In this document: positions 18,801 to 26,365 of the stretch, piece after piece
Numbering within the stretch: position 1 is the stretch's first letter
Layout of the letters: each line of letters begins with the position of its first letter
DNA from: Propionibacteriaceae bacterium
GTDB lineage: Bacteria; Actinomycetota; Actinomycetes; Propionibacteriales; Propionibacteriaceae
Assembly: GCA_031267645.1 (NCBI GenBank)
Contig: JAIRYW010000044.1
Span: 1 to 47,888 of the forward strand
Reading direction: 5' to 3'
Length of the DNA stretch: 47,888 nucleotides
Made by a program: the position numbers and the translations under genes
The notes under the pieces: generated by a model
Told to the model about the DNA's origin: nothing
Database searches by the model: none
What the model saw: only the letters and a program-made list of their open reading frames with translations

Positions 18801-20469
18801 GGCTTCGGCGTACCCTGCCCCGCCGACCGCCGCCACAGCCCAGCCCGTTCCGCCGCCCGCTGTTCCGTCACCCGTCGTTCCATCGCCCGCTGTTCCGTCC
18901 GTCGCGCCGACCGCCGCCGCGACCGGTCCGGCGCCGTCCGCTCCCGCAGCGTCCCCAACGGTTCCGCCCCGCCGGGCCGGGAGTCGTTTCGAGGTTCCGC
19001 TCCACCTCAGCGTCGATGACTATCCGTTCTTGATCGACCACTCGTTGGTGAACCAACCGGTGGGCTGGCCCATCTCCGGCGACCTGTTGACAGTCGTGCC
19101 GCTGACCATGAGCCTGGAGTTGTTGGCCGAGATCGCGGCCGCCCAAGCGCCCGAGCTGAAGGTGGTCAAACTCGGTTCCATCCTGGCCACCGAGTTCATC
19201 CAGGTCAATCAACCGTGGGACGGCGTGGTCAAGGGCCTGTGGAAGAGTGAGAACCTGATCGGGCTGTCCCTGCCGGGCAAGCTGATGCTGGACGTCACCT
19301 TGGCCGAGGACTACCCCGAGGCCCCGTCTGATTTCGTCGAACGGGCCAAGACTGACATCGGTCCACCGGATTTGGAGCCGCTCGGCCGGGAGGAGCAGTA
19401 CACCACCTACGCCTTCCACCGTTCGCGCTACTGGTCGATGATGCGGACCGAGGTCTCCGGGGAGCATGGCTTCCACAACATCGTCCAGGCCCAAGAGGGC
19501 AAGGGCTCTCTGCTGGACCAGATGGGCCAGGCCATCGGGCTCTACCTGCACCTGCACGCCGAGAACGACCGGATCTCCTTCCCGGTGCGGGTCGGGTCGG
19601 TCACCTTCTATCAGGACCGCACCGACCAATCCGGACTGTTCGACCACTACTGCGTCATCCGTAAAGTGACCGACAATTTCATCATCGGCGACTGCGTCTA
19701 CACCCGCGACGGCCGAGTCTGGGCCATCGCCCGCGACTGGGTGAATCAGCGCGTCGGCACGGACAACGCCGTCTGGGGAGTGTTGAACACGCCCTGGCGC
19801 GAGCTGATCGCCACCCCCATAGCCGACAATGTGCATTATTTCGCTAGCGCCACTCCCAACCGTCAGAACATGATCTTCTGCTTCATGCGCTACCTGACCC
19901 AGCGGGAGAAGAAGGAGGGGCTGGAGGTGACCAACGACGCCCTGAGGGCGGACTACCTGGCCGGACGCATCGCCCTCAAAGACGCCGTCCGCCACTTCCT
20001 GCGCCGTCCCGGGGGCCCGCTGATGTATCCGATCGAGATCGACACCCACTACGACGACTCCGGCAAGCTCTTCGTCAAGGGGAACTGCCAGGAGCTGGAG
20101 CGTCCGGTCCAGGTCTCGCTCGCCCACAAACACGGCCGGGCGGTGGCGGTGGTATCCGACCAGCCGGTCGGCGTCGACATCGAAGCGGTCGAGCCCAAGT
20201 CCGAAGGCTTCCGCCGGCAGGCCTTCAGCGCCGGCGAGTTGGCTCTGCTGGAGGCCGCGCCGGACTTGGACGAGTGGGTGATCCGGTTCTGGTGCGCCAA
20301 AGAGGCCTATGGCAAGATGCTCGGTGTCGGGCTGGCCTTCGATCCCAAGCGTCACCAGATCGAAAGAGTCGATGGTGAGGACGTCTTCATCGCCGGCCGG
20401 CGGATCCGCACGGTCCGGCAAGACGAGGGCTACGCGGTGGCCTGGACCATGGACGGAGATCACCGATGA
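15802..20469 (+). CDS. Iterative PKS/PUFA-like synthase subunit B: KS-AT-DH-PPTase
   Basis: Protein of 1555 aa. The ketosynthase (8-460) keeps Cys210 (DAACASG) and both histidines (EAHGTGT, KSNIGH), so it is not an obvious chain-length factor. The acyltransferase (about 560-855) has Ser632 in GHSVGEW but FPGWNDN in place of GQGSQ. A Pro/Ala/Val linker (about 900-1055) precedes a double-hotdog dehydratase (about 1063-1340) with His1080 (IDHSL) and Asp1239 with Gln1243 (DxxxQ). The C-terminus is an Sfp-type phosphopantetheinyl transferase with VGVDIE (Asp1459, Glu1461) and WCAKEA from Trp1497, which would activate the carrier domains. DH followed by PPTase mirrors the end of enediyne PKSs, while KS-AT-DH recalls PfaB/PfaC. 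The stop overlaps the ACP start (ATGA). Confidence 0.9.
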   Translation: MTTPVQDIAIVGLSLACPGAQTVGEFWRNLRDGVDSIVDTPEEVIEEAYFNASQAGQPDRFVCRKGGFTQSGIVDSMRFGVLPVVAEGADPDQLLSLMLTEQALHDADVLERGLPLQNAAVIIGRGNFAGAPQLRATEIVRMAEQFTGLIGHALPELTEAQLERIRRGYQKLHGRYRGDTATATMPSLVASVVAHHFDMHGPACVVDAACASGIVALQQGAQLLTSGECDLAVIGGMHTPHSSVFWSAFNLMGALSRNQRIAPFSAEADGLLIGQGAGFMVIKTLERAVADQDRIYAVVKGIAVGSDGGGHSLLTTDVEGQSRVLRRAWRQSGLDPADVSYIEAHGTGTPVGDATEIETLTQVFGDQSARRAYLGSVKSNIGHLMPAAGAMGLIKTALALFHRQIPPTLHCQRPRSELLRSRFEAVSEVVDWEAAGLPLIAGVDAFGFGGINAHAVLTAYEEPPRQRARYRAARRRHDALAVYAFAAPDQAGLLAKIDFRANPSRVGGWLGQDSDRYRLVVFDPTPERMDQAIEIVRRDQPWLGRGDIWFTNQPLLADGGQMAFMFPGWNDNVPVEHESVEDELGLVWSGREVEDDELGYHRRSMDLFSASQFIDQALRTTGVEADLYTGHSVGEWHAARACGMLDQSFDQSNTDFSDKYFGAVSLSELPDCHLLAVSGGLTPAQWDALVESIPGVYLPNDNCPSQKVLCVLPPALDQLTARLTAAGCRFQTLPWSTIIHTSLMEPFKDYSSEAMGGVAVHPGRVPLWSAITLAPVAADGRDAAEVFGSELRRPVRFRQLIERLYDEGVRVFVQVGVGTLPGFVDDTLRDRPHVALPSLSPRRPAIEQLRRVHAMLYVMGGAADLDFMGMGPIHRSLKSAHLLPRGYPLMVKLDELDEILAGFGPKTDGSGAASPGGVPSADRTLIAVPAEADPALRALDDNVRAALDGQEQVVQAWRGTPVAAARRVIAPRGFSRGLAAGWLAPPPDQVRATGPQRPLAASAYPAPPTAATAQPVPPPAVPSPVVPSPAVPSVAPTAAATGPAPSAPAASPTVPPRRAGSRFEVPLHLSVDDYPFLIDHSLVNQPVGWPISGDLLTVVPLTMSLELLAEIAAAQAPELKVVKLGSILATEFIQVNQPWDGVVKGLWKSENLIGLSLPGKLMLDVTLAEDYPEAPSDFVERAKTDIGPPDLEPLGREEQYTTYAFHRSRYWSMMRTEVSGEHGFHNIVQAQEGKGSLLDQMGQAIGLYLHLHAENDRISFPVRVGSVTFYQDRTDQSGLFDHYCVIRKVTDNFIIGDCVYTRDGRVWAIARDWVNQRVGTDNAVWGVLNTPWRELIATPIADNVHYFASATPNRQNMIFCFMRYLTQREKKEGLEVTNDALRADYLAGRIALKDAVRHFLRRPGGPLMYPIEIDTHYDDSGKLFVKGNCQELERPVQVSLAHKHGRAVAVVSDQPVGVDIEAVEPKSEGFRRQAFSAGELALLEAAPDLDEWVIRFWCAKEAYGKMLGVGLAFDPKRHQIERVDGEDVFIAGRRIRTVRQDEGYAVAWTMDGDHR

Positions 20470-20747
20470 AGCTGTCGCAGGAGCGGGTGTTGGCCGACCT
20501 GGTGGACGCCCTGGGCCAGGTCATGGGCCAGGACACCATCGCGGTGCTGCGGGTGGACGAACGCACCCGGGTGTTCGGCGAGTTGGAGCTGGGCTCCATC
20601 GAAATGGTGCAAGTGCTGGACGTCCTGAGCGACCGCTACCCGCTGGGCGACGAATTCCTGGAGTGGTTGGCGCAGAAACCGGCCTTAACGCTGGCCCGGC
20701 TGCGGGTCGGCGACATCGTCAGGCACATCGTCGATGCCTCGGATTGA
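20466..20747 (+). CDS. Free-standing acyl carrier protein
   Basis: A 93-aa protein with the size and helical pattern of a carrier protein. The segment FGELELGSIEMVQVLDVL resembles the helix-II region, with Ser44 in LGSIE as the candidate 4'-phosphopantetheine site; the usual D(S/L) context is replaced by G-S. It starts inside the stop of subunit B and its end overlaps the next gene by 14 nt, so it is part of the same translationally coupled operon. It could be a starter-loading or intermediate-shuttling carrier, or could present the product to the hydrolase. Which one is not visible. Confidence 0.75.
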   Translation: MKLSQERVLADLVDALGQVMGQDTIAVLRVDERTRVFGELELGSIEMVQVLDVLSDRYPLGDEFLEWLAQKPALTLARLRVGDIVRHIVDASD

Positions 20748-22551
20748 GGTCGCCGGGCGTCAGGTCTATGTCCAAGACCTGAATCCGAAGGCCGACGAGT
20801 GCGTCATCATGGTCCACGGCATGATGACGAACCACACCGTCTTCCACCGCTGCGGCGCCTTCCGGCTGAGGCGGCGCTTCCGGGTGGTCCTGTACGACTT
20901 GCGGGGCCACGGCTTGACCGGGTCGGACGGCCGACCGCCCGACCTGAGCTTGGCCACCCTGGCCGGCGACCTGTTCGACCTGATGGACGCCCTGGGCCTG
21001 GCCCGGGCCCACTTGGTCGGCTACAGCTTCGGCGCCGCCGTCGTGCTGCGGGCGGCCCTGGCCCAGCCCGACCGGGTGGACCGGATCGCCTTGGTCGAGC
21101 CCTTCGGGCTGAACGCCCAGACGGTGGACGATTTGCCGGGTGTCGAGGCCGTGCGGGCGGACGCCGACCGCGCCCTGCGCGCGTACGGCGTCGCCACCGG
21201 CCGGGACGACCGGCGGATCGAACTGGCGGTCAAACAGTTCTTGGCCCTGACCCAGGAGGACGCCCTGGGGCGGGCGCTGCGTCAAGACGCCGATTTCTTC
21301 GCCACCGCGGCGCTGCCCGAGCTGTCCCACCCGGTGCTGTTGCTGAACGGCCACTCCTCGCCCTACCTGGCCGACGCCGACCTGGCCCACCGACGGCTGC
21401 CGCACAGCGAGTCGCAGCGGACCCGGGGCGACCACAATCTGCCCGTCACCAAGGCGACCTGGGTCCAAGACCTGCTCTGGCAGTGGTTCGGACGGGTCGA
21501 TCGGCGGAGCGGCGACCAGCCGGAGCCGGTGGCCGACCGTCCGCCGGCCGGTCCGGTCCGGTTGGCCCGTCGGGCGATCGACGCCGACGCCCGGGAGAAC
21601 CGGGCGCCGGCCAGCCCCGTGCCGGCCATCCGGGTGCGCGGACTGCGTAAGGACTACGGCCGGGTGCGGGCCGTCAAAGGGATCGACTTCGAGGTCCCGC
21701 AAGGCTGTTTCTTCGCTTTCTTGGGCGTCAACGGAGCCGGTAAGTCCACCACGATCAAGTGTCTGATCACCTTGCTGCGGCCGGACGCCGGCGAGGTCGA
21801 AGTGGCCGGCCAGCGCTTGGGGCGGGCCGATCAAGCCATCCGCGACGCCATCGGCGTCGTCTTTCAGAACTCGCTGCTCGACCGCAGCCTGACCGTGCGG
21901 GAGAATCTGGAGCTGCGGGGGCGCCTCCAGGGGGTGGCGGAGTCGCGGCGGCGGGAACGTATCGTCGAATTGGACCAGATGCTGGGCCTGGGCCAGACCA
22001 TGGACCGCCGCTACGGCCGGCTGTCCGGCGGCCAGCAGCGGCGGGTCGACATCGCACGGGCTTTGTTGCACGACCCGGTGGTGCTGTTCTTGGACGAGCC
22101 GACGGCCGGTCTGGACCCCCAAAGCCGCGAGCAGGTCTGGCGGGCGGTGGAGGAGGTCCGCCGATCCCAGGGCATGACGGTCTTCTTGACCACCCACTAC
22201 ATGGAGGAGACCGAACGGGCCGACTTGGTGTCGGTCATCGACTCCGGGCAGATCGTGGCCCGGGGGACGCCGGGCCAGCTGCGCTCCCAGCATTCCAAAT
22301 CTGAATTGACTTTGCGTCTGTCCGGTCCGACCCAGACGGCCGCCTTCCTGGCCGCCCTGCCCAATGAGGTGGAGCTGGTGTCGGCGGCCGACTCGCTGCG
22401 CTTGCGCCTCAGCACCACCGCTCAGGCCAAGTGGCTGCTGGAACGGTGGTGGCCCGACCTGGTCGATTTCGAGTTCCGACACGGATCGATGGACGACGTC
22501 TTCTTGAGTCTGACCGAGACCGGGGCTGGCTCGGACAGGGTGGTGGCATGA
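20734..22551 (+). CDS. Alpha/beta-hydrolase fused to DrrA-type ABC exporter ATPase
   Basis: A 605-aa two-part protein. Residues 1-255 form an alpha/beta-hydrolase with the oxyanion-hole motif VHGM, nucleophile Ser98 in GYSFG and candidate His234 in GDHNLP. The catalytic acid is not obvious because the usual Asp position reads GHSSPY. After a linker of about 40 residues, 298-605 form an ABC ATPase: Walker A GVNGAGKST (331-339), LSGGQ (430-434), Walker B ending Asp454-Glu455, then TTHYMEE. The order suggests thioesterase-like product release tied physically to export with the permease encoded next. The frame is uninterrupted and both halves keep their motifs, so this is a real fusion rather than a sequencing join as far as the sequence shows. 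Confidence 0.88.
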   Translation: MPRIEVAGRQVYVQDLNPKADECVIMVHGMMTNHTVFHRCGAFRLRRRFRVVLYDLRGHGLTGSDGRPPDLSLATLAGDLFDLMDALGLARAHLVGYSFGAAVVLRAALAQPDRVDRIALVEPFGLNAQTVDDLPGVEAVRADADRALRAYGVATGRDDRRIELAVKQFLALTQEDALGRALRQDADFFATAALPELSHPVLLLNGHSSPYLADADLAHRRLPHSESQRTRGDHNLPVTKATWVQDLLWQWFGRVDRRSGDQPEPVADRPPAGPVRLARRAIDADARENRAPASPVPAIRVRGLRKDYGRVRAVKGIDFEVPQGCFFAFLGVNGAGKSTTIKCLITLLRPDAGEVEVAGQRLGRADQAIRDAIGVVFQNSLLDRSLTVRENLELRGRLQGVAESRRRERIVELDQMLGLGQTMDRRYGRLSGGQQRRVDIARALLHDPVVLFLDEPTAGLDPQSREQVWRAVEEVRRSQGMTVFLTTHYMEETERADLVSVIDSGQIVARGTPGQLRSQHSKSELTLRLSGPTQTAAFLAALPNEVELVSAADSLRLRLSTTAQAKWLLERWWPDLVDFEFRHGSMDDVFLSLTETGAGSDRVVA

Positions 22552-23441
22552 CTGCAGCGCTGGTTCTGTTGGGTCGGCATCTGAGGATCTTCGGACGCGA
22601 ACCGATCACGGTCTTCTTCTCCATCTTGTCGCCCTTGGTGCTGTTCTTGCTCTTCATCCTCTTCTTCCGGGAGAACACGGCCGGCTCCATCGCCGAATTG
22701 ATCCCCCTGGCTCCGAAGGACGACGCCTACGCCCTGTGCGACGCCTGGATGTTCTCATCGGTCGTGACCTTGGCCACCTTTTCCTCCTCGCTCGGGCTGT
22801 TGACCGCTTTCGTGGAGGACCGGGTGTCGGGACGGTTCGGGGACTGTCTGATCACCCCGGTCCGGCGTTGGCAGCTGGCCATCAGCTACGTGGCCTGCTC
22901 CTTCGTCGTCTCCTTCACCATCTCGGCTCTGTTCGGAGGGCTGGGGCAGGTCTGGGCCGCCGCCGTCGGCCAGCCCTTGATGTCGGTCCCGGCCTTCGGC
23001 CGGATGCTGGGCGCCACGGCGGTCTGCTGTTTGTTCTACGCCGCCTTCAACACTCTGATCGTCACCTTCACCTCCACCCCCGGCTCGTTTAGCGGCTACT
23101 CGGTGGTGATGGGCACCGCCATGGGTTTCTTGACCTATTGCTACGTGCCGCCGAGCACGCTGTCCCAGGGCATCAGACGGGTGCTGGAGCTGATGCCGTT
23201 CGCCCAGGGGGCGGCTGCCGTCCGGGAACCGGTCATGACGCCCGCCATCGAACAGCTGGCGCGGTCGGTCCCGCCGGAGGGACAGGACCAGGTGCGGCGG
23301 CAGCTGCTGGATGATTTGGGGGCTCACCTTCAGGTGGGCGGGCACGACCTCACGAGCACGCTCATCGTCGTCATCCTGGCCGGTCTGACCGTCCCGCTGG
23401 CGATTCTGATCGCTTGGCGCATGAACAAGGTCATCCGCTGA
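22548..23441 (+). CDS. ABC-2 type transporter permease (DrrB-like)
   Basis: A 297-aa membrane protein with about six hydrophobic segments, including ITVFFSILSPLVLFLLFILF near the N-terminus and LIVVILAGLTVPLAILIAW at the C-terminus. It resembles drug and lipid exporters of the DrrB family. The ATG at 22548 overlaps the stop of the hydrolase-ATPase gene (ATGA), so the two halves of the exporter are coupled. It presumably exports the polyketide or lipid product. It is the last gene of the five-gene operon and is followed by a hairpin. Confidence 0.88.
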   Translation: MTAALVLLGRHLRIFGREPITVFFSILSPLVLFLLFILFFRENTAGSIAELIPLAPKDDAYALCDAWMFSSVVTLATFSSSLGLLTAFVEDRVSGRFGDCLITPVRRWQLAISYVACSFVVSFTISALFGGLGQVWAAAVGQPLMSVPAFGRMLGATAVCCLFYAAFNTLIVTFTSTPGSFSGYSVVMGTAMGFLTYCYVPPSTLSQGIRRVLELMPFAQGAAAVREPVMTPAIEQLARSVPPEGQDQVRRQLLDDLGAHLQVGGHDLTSTLIVVILAGLTVPLAILIAWRMNKVIR

Positions 23442-23445
23442 GCCC

Positions 23446-23472
23446 GGCCGACCAGGCCCGATCGGGTCGGCC
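23446..23472 (+). terminator. Hairpin at the end of the synthase operon
   Basis: GGCCGACC (23446-23453) and GGTCGGCC (23465-23472) form an 8-bp stem starting 5 nt after the permease stop, with no T tract. This is a probable 3' end of the operon, facing a convergent gene. Confidence 0.5.
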
Positions 23473-23531
23473 AGTTCGATCCGGTCATCCGGCCGACCCT
23501 GTCTGATCCGATCGATCCGGTCTGATAGTGG

Positions 23532-23557
23532 GGTGGGCCCGGCTGGCCGGACCCACC
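23532..23557 (-). terminator. Hairpin at the end of the isomerase-like gene
   Basis: An inverted repeat pairs 23532-23543 with 23546-23557 at 11 of 12 positions around a very short loop. It lies about 12 nt beyond the minus-strand stop at 23569. It is the likely terminator for the isomerase-like gene. Confidence 0.5.
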
Positions 23558-23568
23558 TCGTCAGTCGA

Positions 23569-24555
23569 TCAGCCCTGGGCGGTGTCGAGCAGAGCGTCTT
23601 GGACCACCCGCTGGGCGGCCATGGCGTCTTGAGCGGCTTGGGCTTGGCGCAAGGCCGCCACGTCCAGTCGGTCGAGGGCGCGGTGGAGCGCCTTGAGGGT
23701 GCGGATGGAGGTGCGGGCGGCGTCGACCGGGTCCTCCCGGAAGGGGAACTGGTCGAGTTGCCAGACGCCCTCCCAGTCGTTGATGCGCAGGGTGTGGAAG
23801 AACTCGAAGATCTCGGTCAGATGGACCGTGCCGACCACCAGGTCGTCGTCCCAGCCGCGCAAATTGTCGTTCACGTCCATGCCGTAGAGCAGGCCGTGGT
23901 CGATCAGCAGCTGGGCGGCGTCGGCCGGCGACTCGCCGCCGTAGAGGGAGTGGCCGAAGTCGAGCAGGACGCCGACATTGTCCAGGCCGATCTGTTGGAT
24001 GCCGATGATGGAACGGGCGGCCGAATCCCAGGTCATCTTGACGCGGGGCTCGCGCGGCTTGTACTCGATGGCGAATTTGAGGTCCGGGTGGCCGGCGGCC
24101 AGTTCCCTCATGCCGTCCACAGCCAACCGCCAGAGGTCGCCGTGGTTGACTTGGAAGGGATAGTCCCAGCCGTCCTGGCCGGGCCAGATCTTGACGTACT
24201 GGGCGCCCAACTGACGCACCACGTCGGCGGCCTGGTTCATCAGTTCCAGGGCGGCCCGGCGGGCGGCCGGATCCGGGTTGGTGAAGGCGCCACGGCAGAA
24301 GCGGCGCAGATAGATCTCCGGCGTCACGCCGATGGCGCTCAGCCCTTGGGCGGCCAAGGCGTCCTTGACCTCGTCCAAGCCGACGCCGGGAGTGAAGGGG
24401 TAATTGAGGTCGACCACCGACAGGTCGCCGACTGAGCCGGCCAGTTCGATGGCCTCGATGGTGGTGCGGGGAGGTCCGTAACCGTCGACGGCGTAACGGT
24501 CGACGTAGCTGGCGAAGTGCCACAGACCAGCGCCAAAACGGGGATAGTCAGTCAT
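23569..24555 (-). CDS. Sugar isomerase/epimerase-like TIM-barrel protein
   Basis: A 328-aa protein of the xylose isomerase-like TIM-barrel superfamily. Motifs expected to carry divalent-metal ligands are visible: Glu in [11 protein letters not shown], Asp/His in [11 protein letters not shown], and Asp in [21 protein letters not shown] near the start and [17 protein letters not shown] also fit sugar isomerases of this group. The substrate is not certain. Given the rhamnosidase, importer and kinase under the same operator type, an L-rhamnose or related ketose/aldose isomerase is plausible. The start at 24555 has AAAGGAAA upstream. It is divergent from the glycosidase-like gene, and one operator overlaps both -35 boxes. 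Confidence 0.82.
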   Translation of the reverse strand: MTDYPRFGAGLWHFASYVDRYAVDGYGPPRTTIEAIELAGSVGDLSVVDLNYPFTPGVGLDEVKDALAAQGLSAIGVTPEIYLRRFCRGAFTNPDPAARRAALELMNQAADVVRQLGAQYVKIWPGQDGWDYPFQVNHGDLWRLAVDGMRELAAGHPDLKFAIEYKPREPRVKMTWDSAARSIIGIQQIGLDNVGVLLDFGHSLYGGESPADAAQLLIDHGLLYGMDVNDNLRGWDDDLVVGTVHLTEIFEFFHTLRINDWEGVWQLDQFPFREDPVDAARTSIRTLKALHRALDRLDVAALRQAQAAQDAMAAQRVVQDALLDTAQG

Positions 24556-24688
24556 GATGGTGTTTCCTTTTACGTTCGCTGCGATGCCCGGCCGGAGCAG
24601 CCGACTGAGGCCTGGGCCGCCCTTCTCAGGGGCTGGCCCAGGTCTTCTCGTCTAGGTCGTCACGACGCTGTTCCCACCTTGCGGGACC

Positions 24689-24731
24689 AATATACGACCT
24701 CATTGACACGTTTCAAAATTGGCTGTAGCCT
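24689..24731. promoter_or_regulatory. Divergent promoters sharing one LacI-type operator
   Basis: The operator TTGACACGTTTCAA (24703-24716) is one base from palindromic. Rightward: TTGACA (24703-24708), 17 bp, TAGCCT (24726-24731). Leftward, on the minus strand: TTGAAA (24716-24711), 16 bp, TATATT (24694-24689). Both -35 hexamers lie inside the operator, so a single bound repressor would silence both the isomerase-like gene and the glycosidase-like gene. Confidence 0.72.
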
Positions 24732-24806
24732 CGGGTCATCGCCAGCTCCGCGGGTCTTCGAGAACGGCCTCGAAGGGGACCGGGGCCGGTGACGGGAGGA
24801 GGACTC

Positions 24807-26210
24807 ATGTCCGCACTCGTAGGGATCCAGATCGGCGCCATCTCCTTCGTCGACGAGGGCGTCGAGCCGGTGCTCGACGGCCTCAAAGAGACCGCCGGAG
24901 TCAACGCCCTGTTCATCGCCAGTCAGGCTTTCGACCGCGGCGTGGCCGGCCGCCAGGTGCTGACCCGGCCCTGGCCCGGGCACGGTCCGCAAGATTTCAC
25001 CGACCTCCACCTGGGCGGCTCCTTCGTGACCCAGCACGAGCGCTACTACGGCGGCACGGTGCTGGGGCCGTACCGCGCCCCGGACGCCGAGGTGGCCGGC
25101 TTCGACGCCTTGGGCGACGTCATCGAGCCGGCCCGGCGGCGTGGCCTGAAGGTCTACTCCTGGGTGTTGGAGAACACCCACTCCGGTTTGACCAAGGCGG
25201 TGCCGAACTGGCCCAAGGTGCTCCAAGTCGACGCCTGGGAGCGCACCGACGGTTACGCCTGTCTGCGCAATCCCGACTACGAGGCCTGGTGGTTGTCCTT
25301 GCTGGAGGACCAGGTCAAGACCTATCAGTTGGACGGCCTGCTCTTCGGCTCCGAACGCCAAGGCCCGCTCGACAACGCCTTCTCGGACGGCGGCTTCGCT
25401 CGCAACGGCAATCCGTACTGTTTCTGCCGGCATTGTCTGGCCGAGGCCGCCCGCCAGGGGCTGGACTCCGAACGGGCTCGTCAGGGCTACCTCGAACTGG
25501 ATCGGCTGATGGAGGACCAGGAGCCGGGAGAACCGGCCGGCGACAGCTCCTTCGTGCGCTTCTTGAGCTTGCTTGGGCGCTACCCCGAGATCGTGGCCTG
25601 GGATCAGTTCTGGCAGGACGGCTACACCCGCTTCCAAGCCCGGATGTACGGCGCTTTGAAATTCCTCGACCGCCAGTTGGAGGTCGGCTGGCACATCTGG
25701 CACCACAACTCCTTCTCGCCGCTCTACCGCTCGCAGGTCGACTTCGCCCGCATGGCCCATCACTCCGACTTCATCAAGCCGGTGCTGTACAACAACTGCG
25801 CCGGCTACCGCCTGCACCACTACATCCGCACGGTCGGACGACGGCTCTTCCGGGGGGTGCCGGAACAGGTCCTGTACGACCTCCACCGCCATCTGCTGGG
25901 GTACGACGAGGCGGTTCCCTTCGAGCGCTTGCCCGAACTCGGCCTCAGCCCCGACTACGTCGAACGGGAGACCCGCCGGACGGTGGCGGCGGTCCGCGGC
26001 CAGGCCGCCGTCTATCCCGGCCTGGACGTCGACGTGCCCACGCCCGAAGGGGTCAAGAAGACCACGCCGGACGAGGTCCGGGCTTCGGTCCGGGCCGCTT
26101 TGGCCGGCGGTGGGGACGGCTTCGTGCTGTCCCGCAAGTATTCCGAGATGAGCTGGCAGAACCTGGCCGCAGTGGGGCAGGAGCTGACCAGCCAAGGCCT
26201 ACGGGCTTAA
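24807..26210 (+). CDS. Uncharacterised TIM-barrel glycosidase-like protein
   Basis: A 467-aa protein. I do not recognise a named family with confidence. Its pattern (QIGAISFVDEGVEPVLDGL at the N-terminus, KVYSWVLEN, DGLLFGSE, CFCRHCLAEA, EVGWHIWHHN, DGFVLSRKYSEM near the C-terminus) resembles hypothetical (trans)glycosidase-like TIM barrels whose Cys-x-Cys-x2-Cys motif is probably a structural site. There is no signal peptide, so it is intracellular. The ATG at 24807 has an excellent GGGAGGAGG at 24794-24802. Its promoter carries the regulon operator, and it is separated from the importer genes only by their own operator region. A role in processing imported glycosides is inferred from context only. 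Confidence 0.65.
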   Translation: MSALVGIQIGAISFVDEGVEPVLDGLKETAGVNALFIASQAFDRGVAGRQVLTRPWPGHGPQDFTDLHLGGSFVTQHERYYGGTVLGPYRAPDAEVAGFDALGDVIEPARRRGLKVYSWVLENTHSGLTKAVPNWPKVLQVDAWERTDGYACLRNPDYEAWWLSLLEDQVKTYQLDGLLFGSERQGPLDNAFSDGGFARNGNPYCFCRHCLAEAARQGLDSERARQGYLELDRLMEDQEPGEPAGDSSFVRFLSLLGRYPEIVAWDQFWQDGYTRFQARMYGALKFLDRQLEVGWHIWHHNSFSPLYRSQVDFARMAHHSDFIKPVLYNNCAGYRLHHYIRTVGRRLFRGVPEQVLYDLHRHLLGYDEAVPFERLPELGLSPDYVERETRRTVAAVRGQAAVYPGLDVDVPTPEGVKKTTPDEVRASVRAALAGGGDGFVLSRKYSEMSWQNLAAVGQELTSQGLRA

Positions 26211-26245
26211 GTCCGCGAGGGCGCTCCGTCGTCCCTCAGTCGATT

Positions 26246-26259
26246 TTGTAACGTTCCAT
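26246..26259. promoter_or_regulatory. LacI-type operator before the sugar importer
   Basis: TTGTAACGTTCCAT matches TTGAAACGTTTCAA at 11 of 14 positions, including the central AACGTT. It lies 107 nt before the binding-protein start, in the only sizeable gap before the importer operon. No convincing -35/-10 pair is seen around it. Confidence 0.5.
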
Positions 26260-26365
26260 CTAGGGGTCATGGGCTCCTCCGTCAGCGATAGAACCAATCC
26301 ATCCGATCCAGACCAAGAACCAGACCAAACAAGACGATTGAACCCACTCACAAAGGAGTATCACG

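Noticed and set aside
20719-22482. 587-residue minus-strand open frame over the hydrolase-ATPase
   Set aside because: Shadow of a real gene with intact Walker motifs. No domain in the antisense product.
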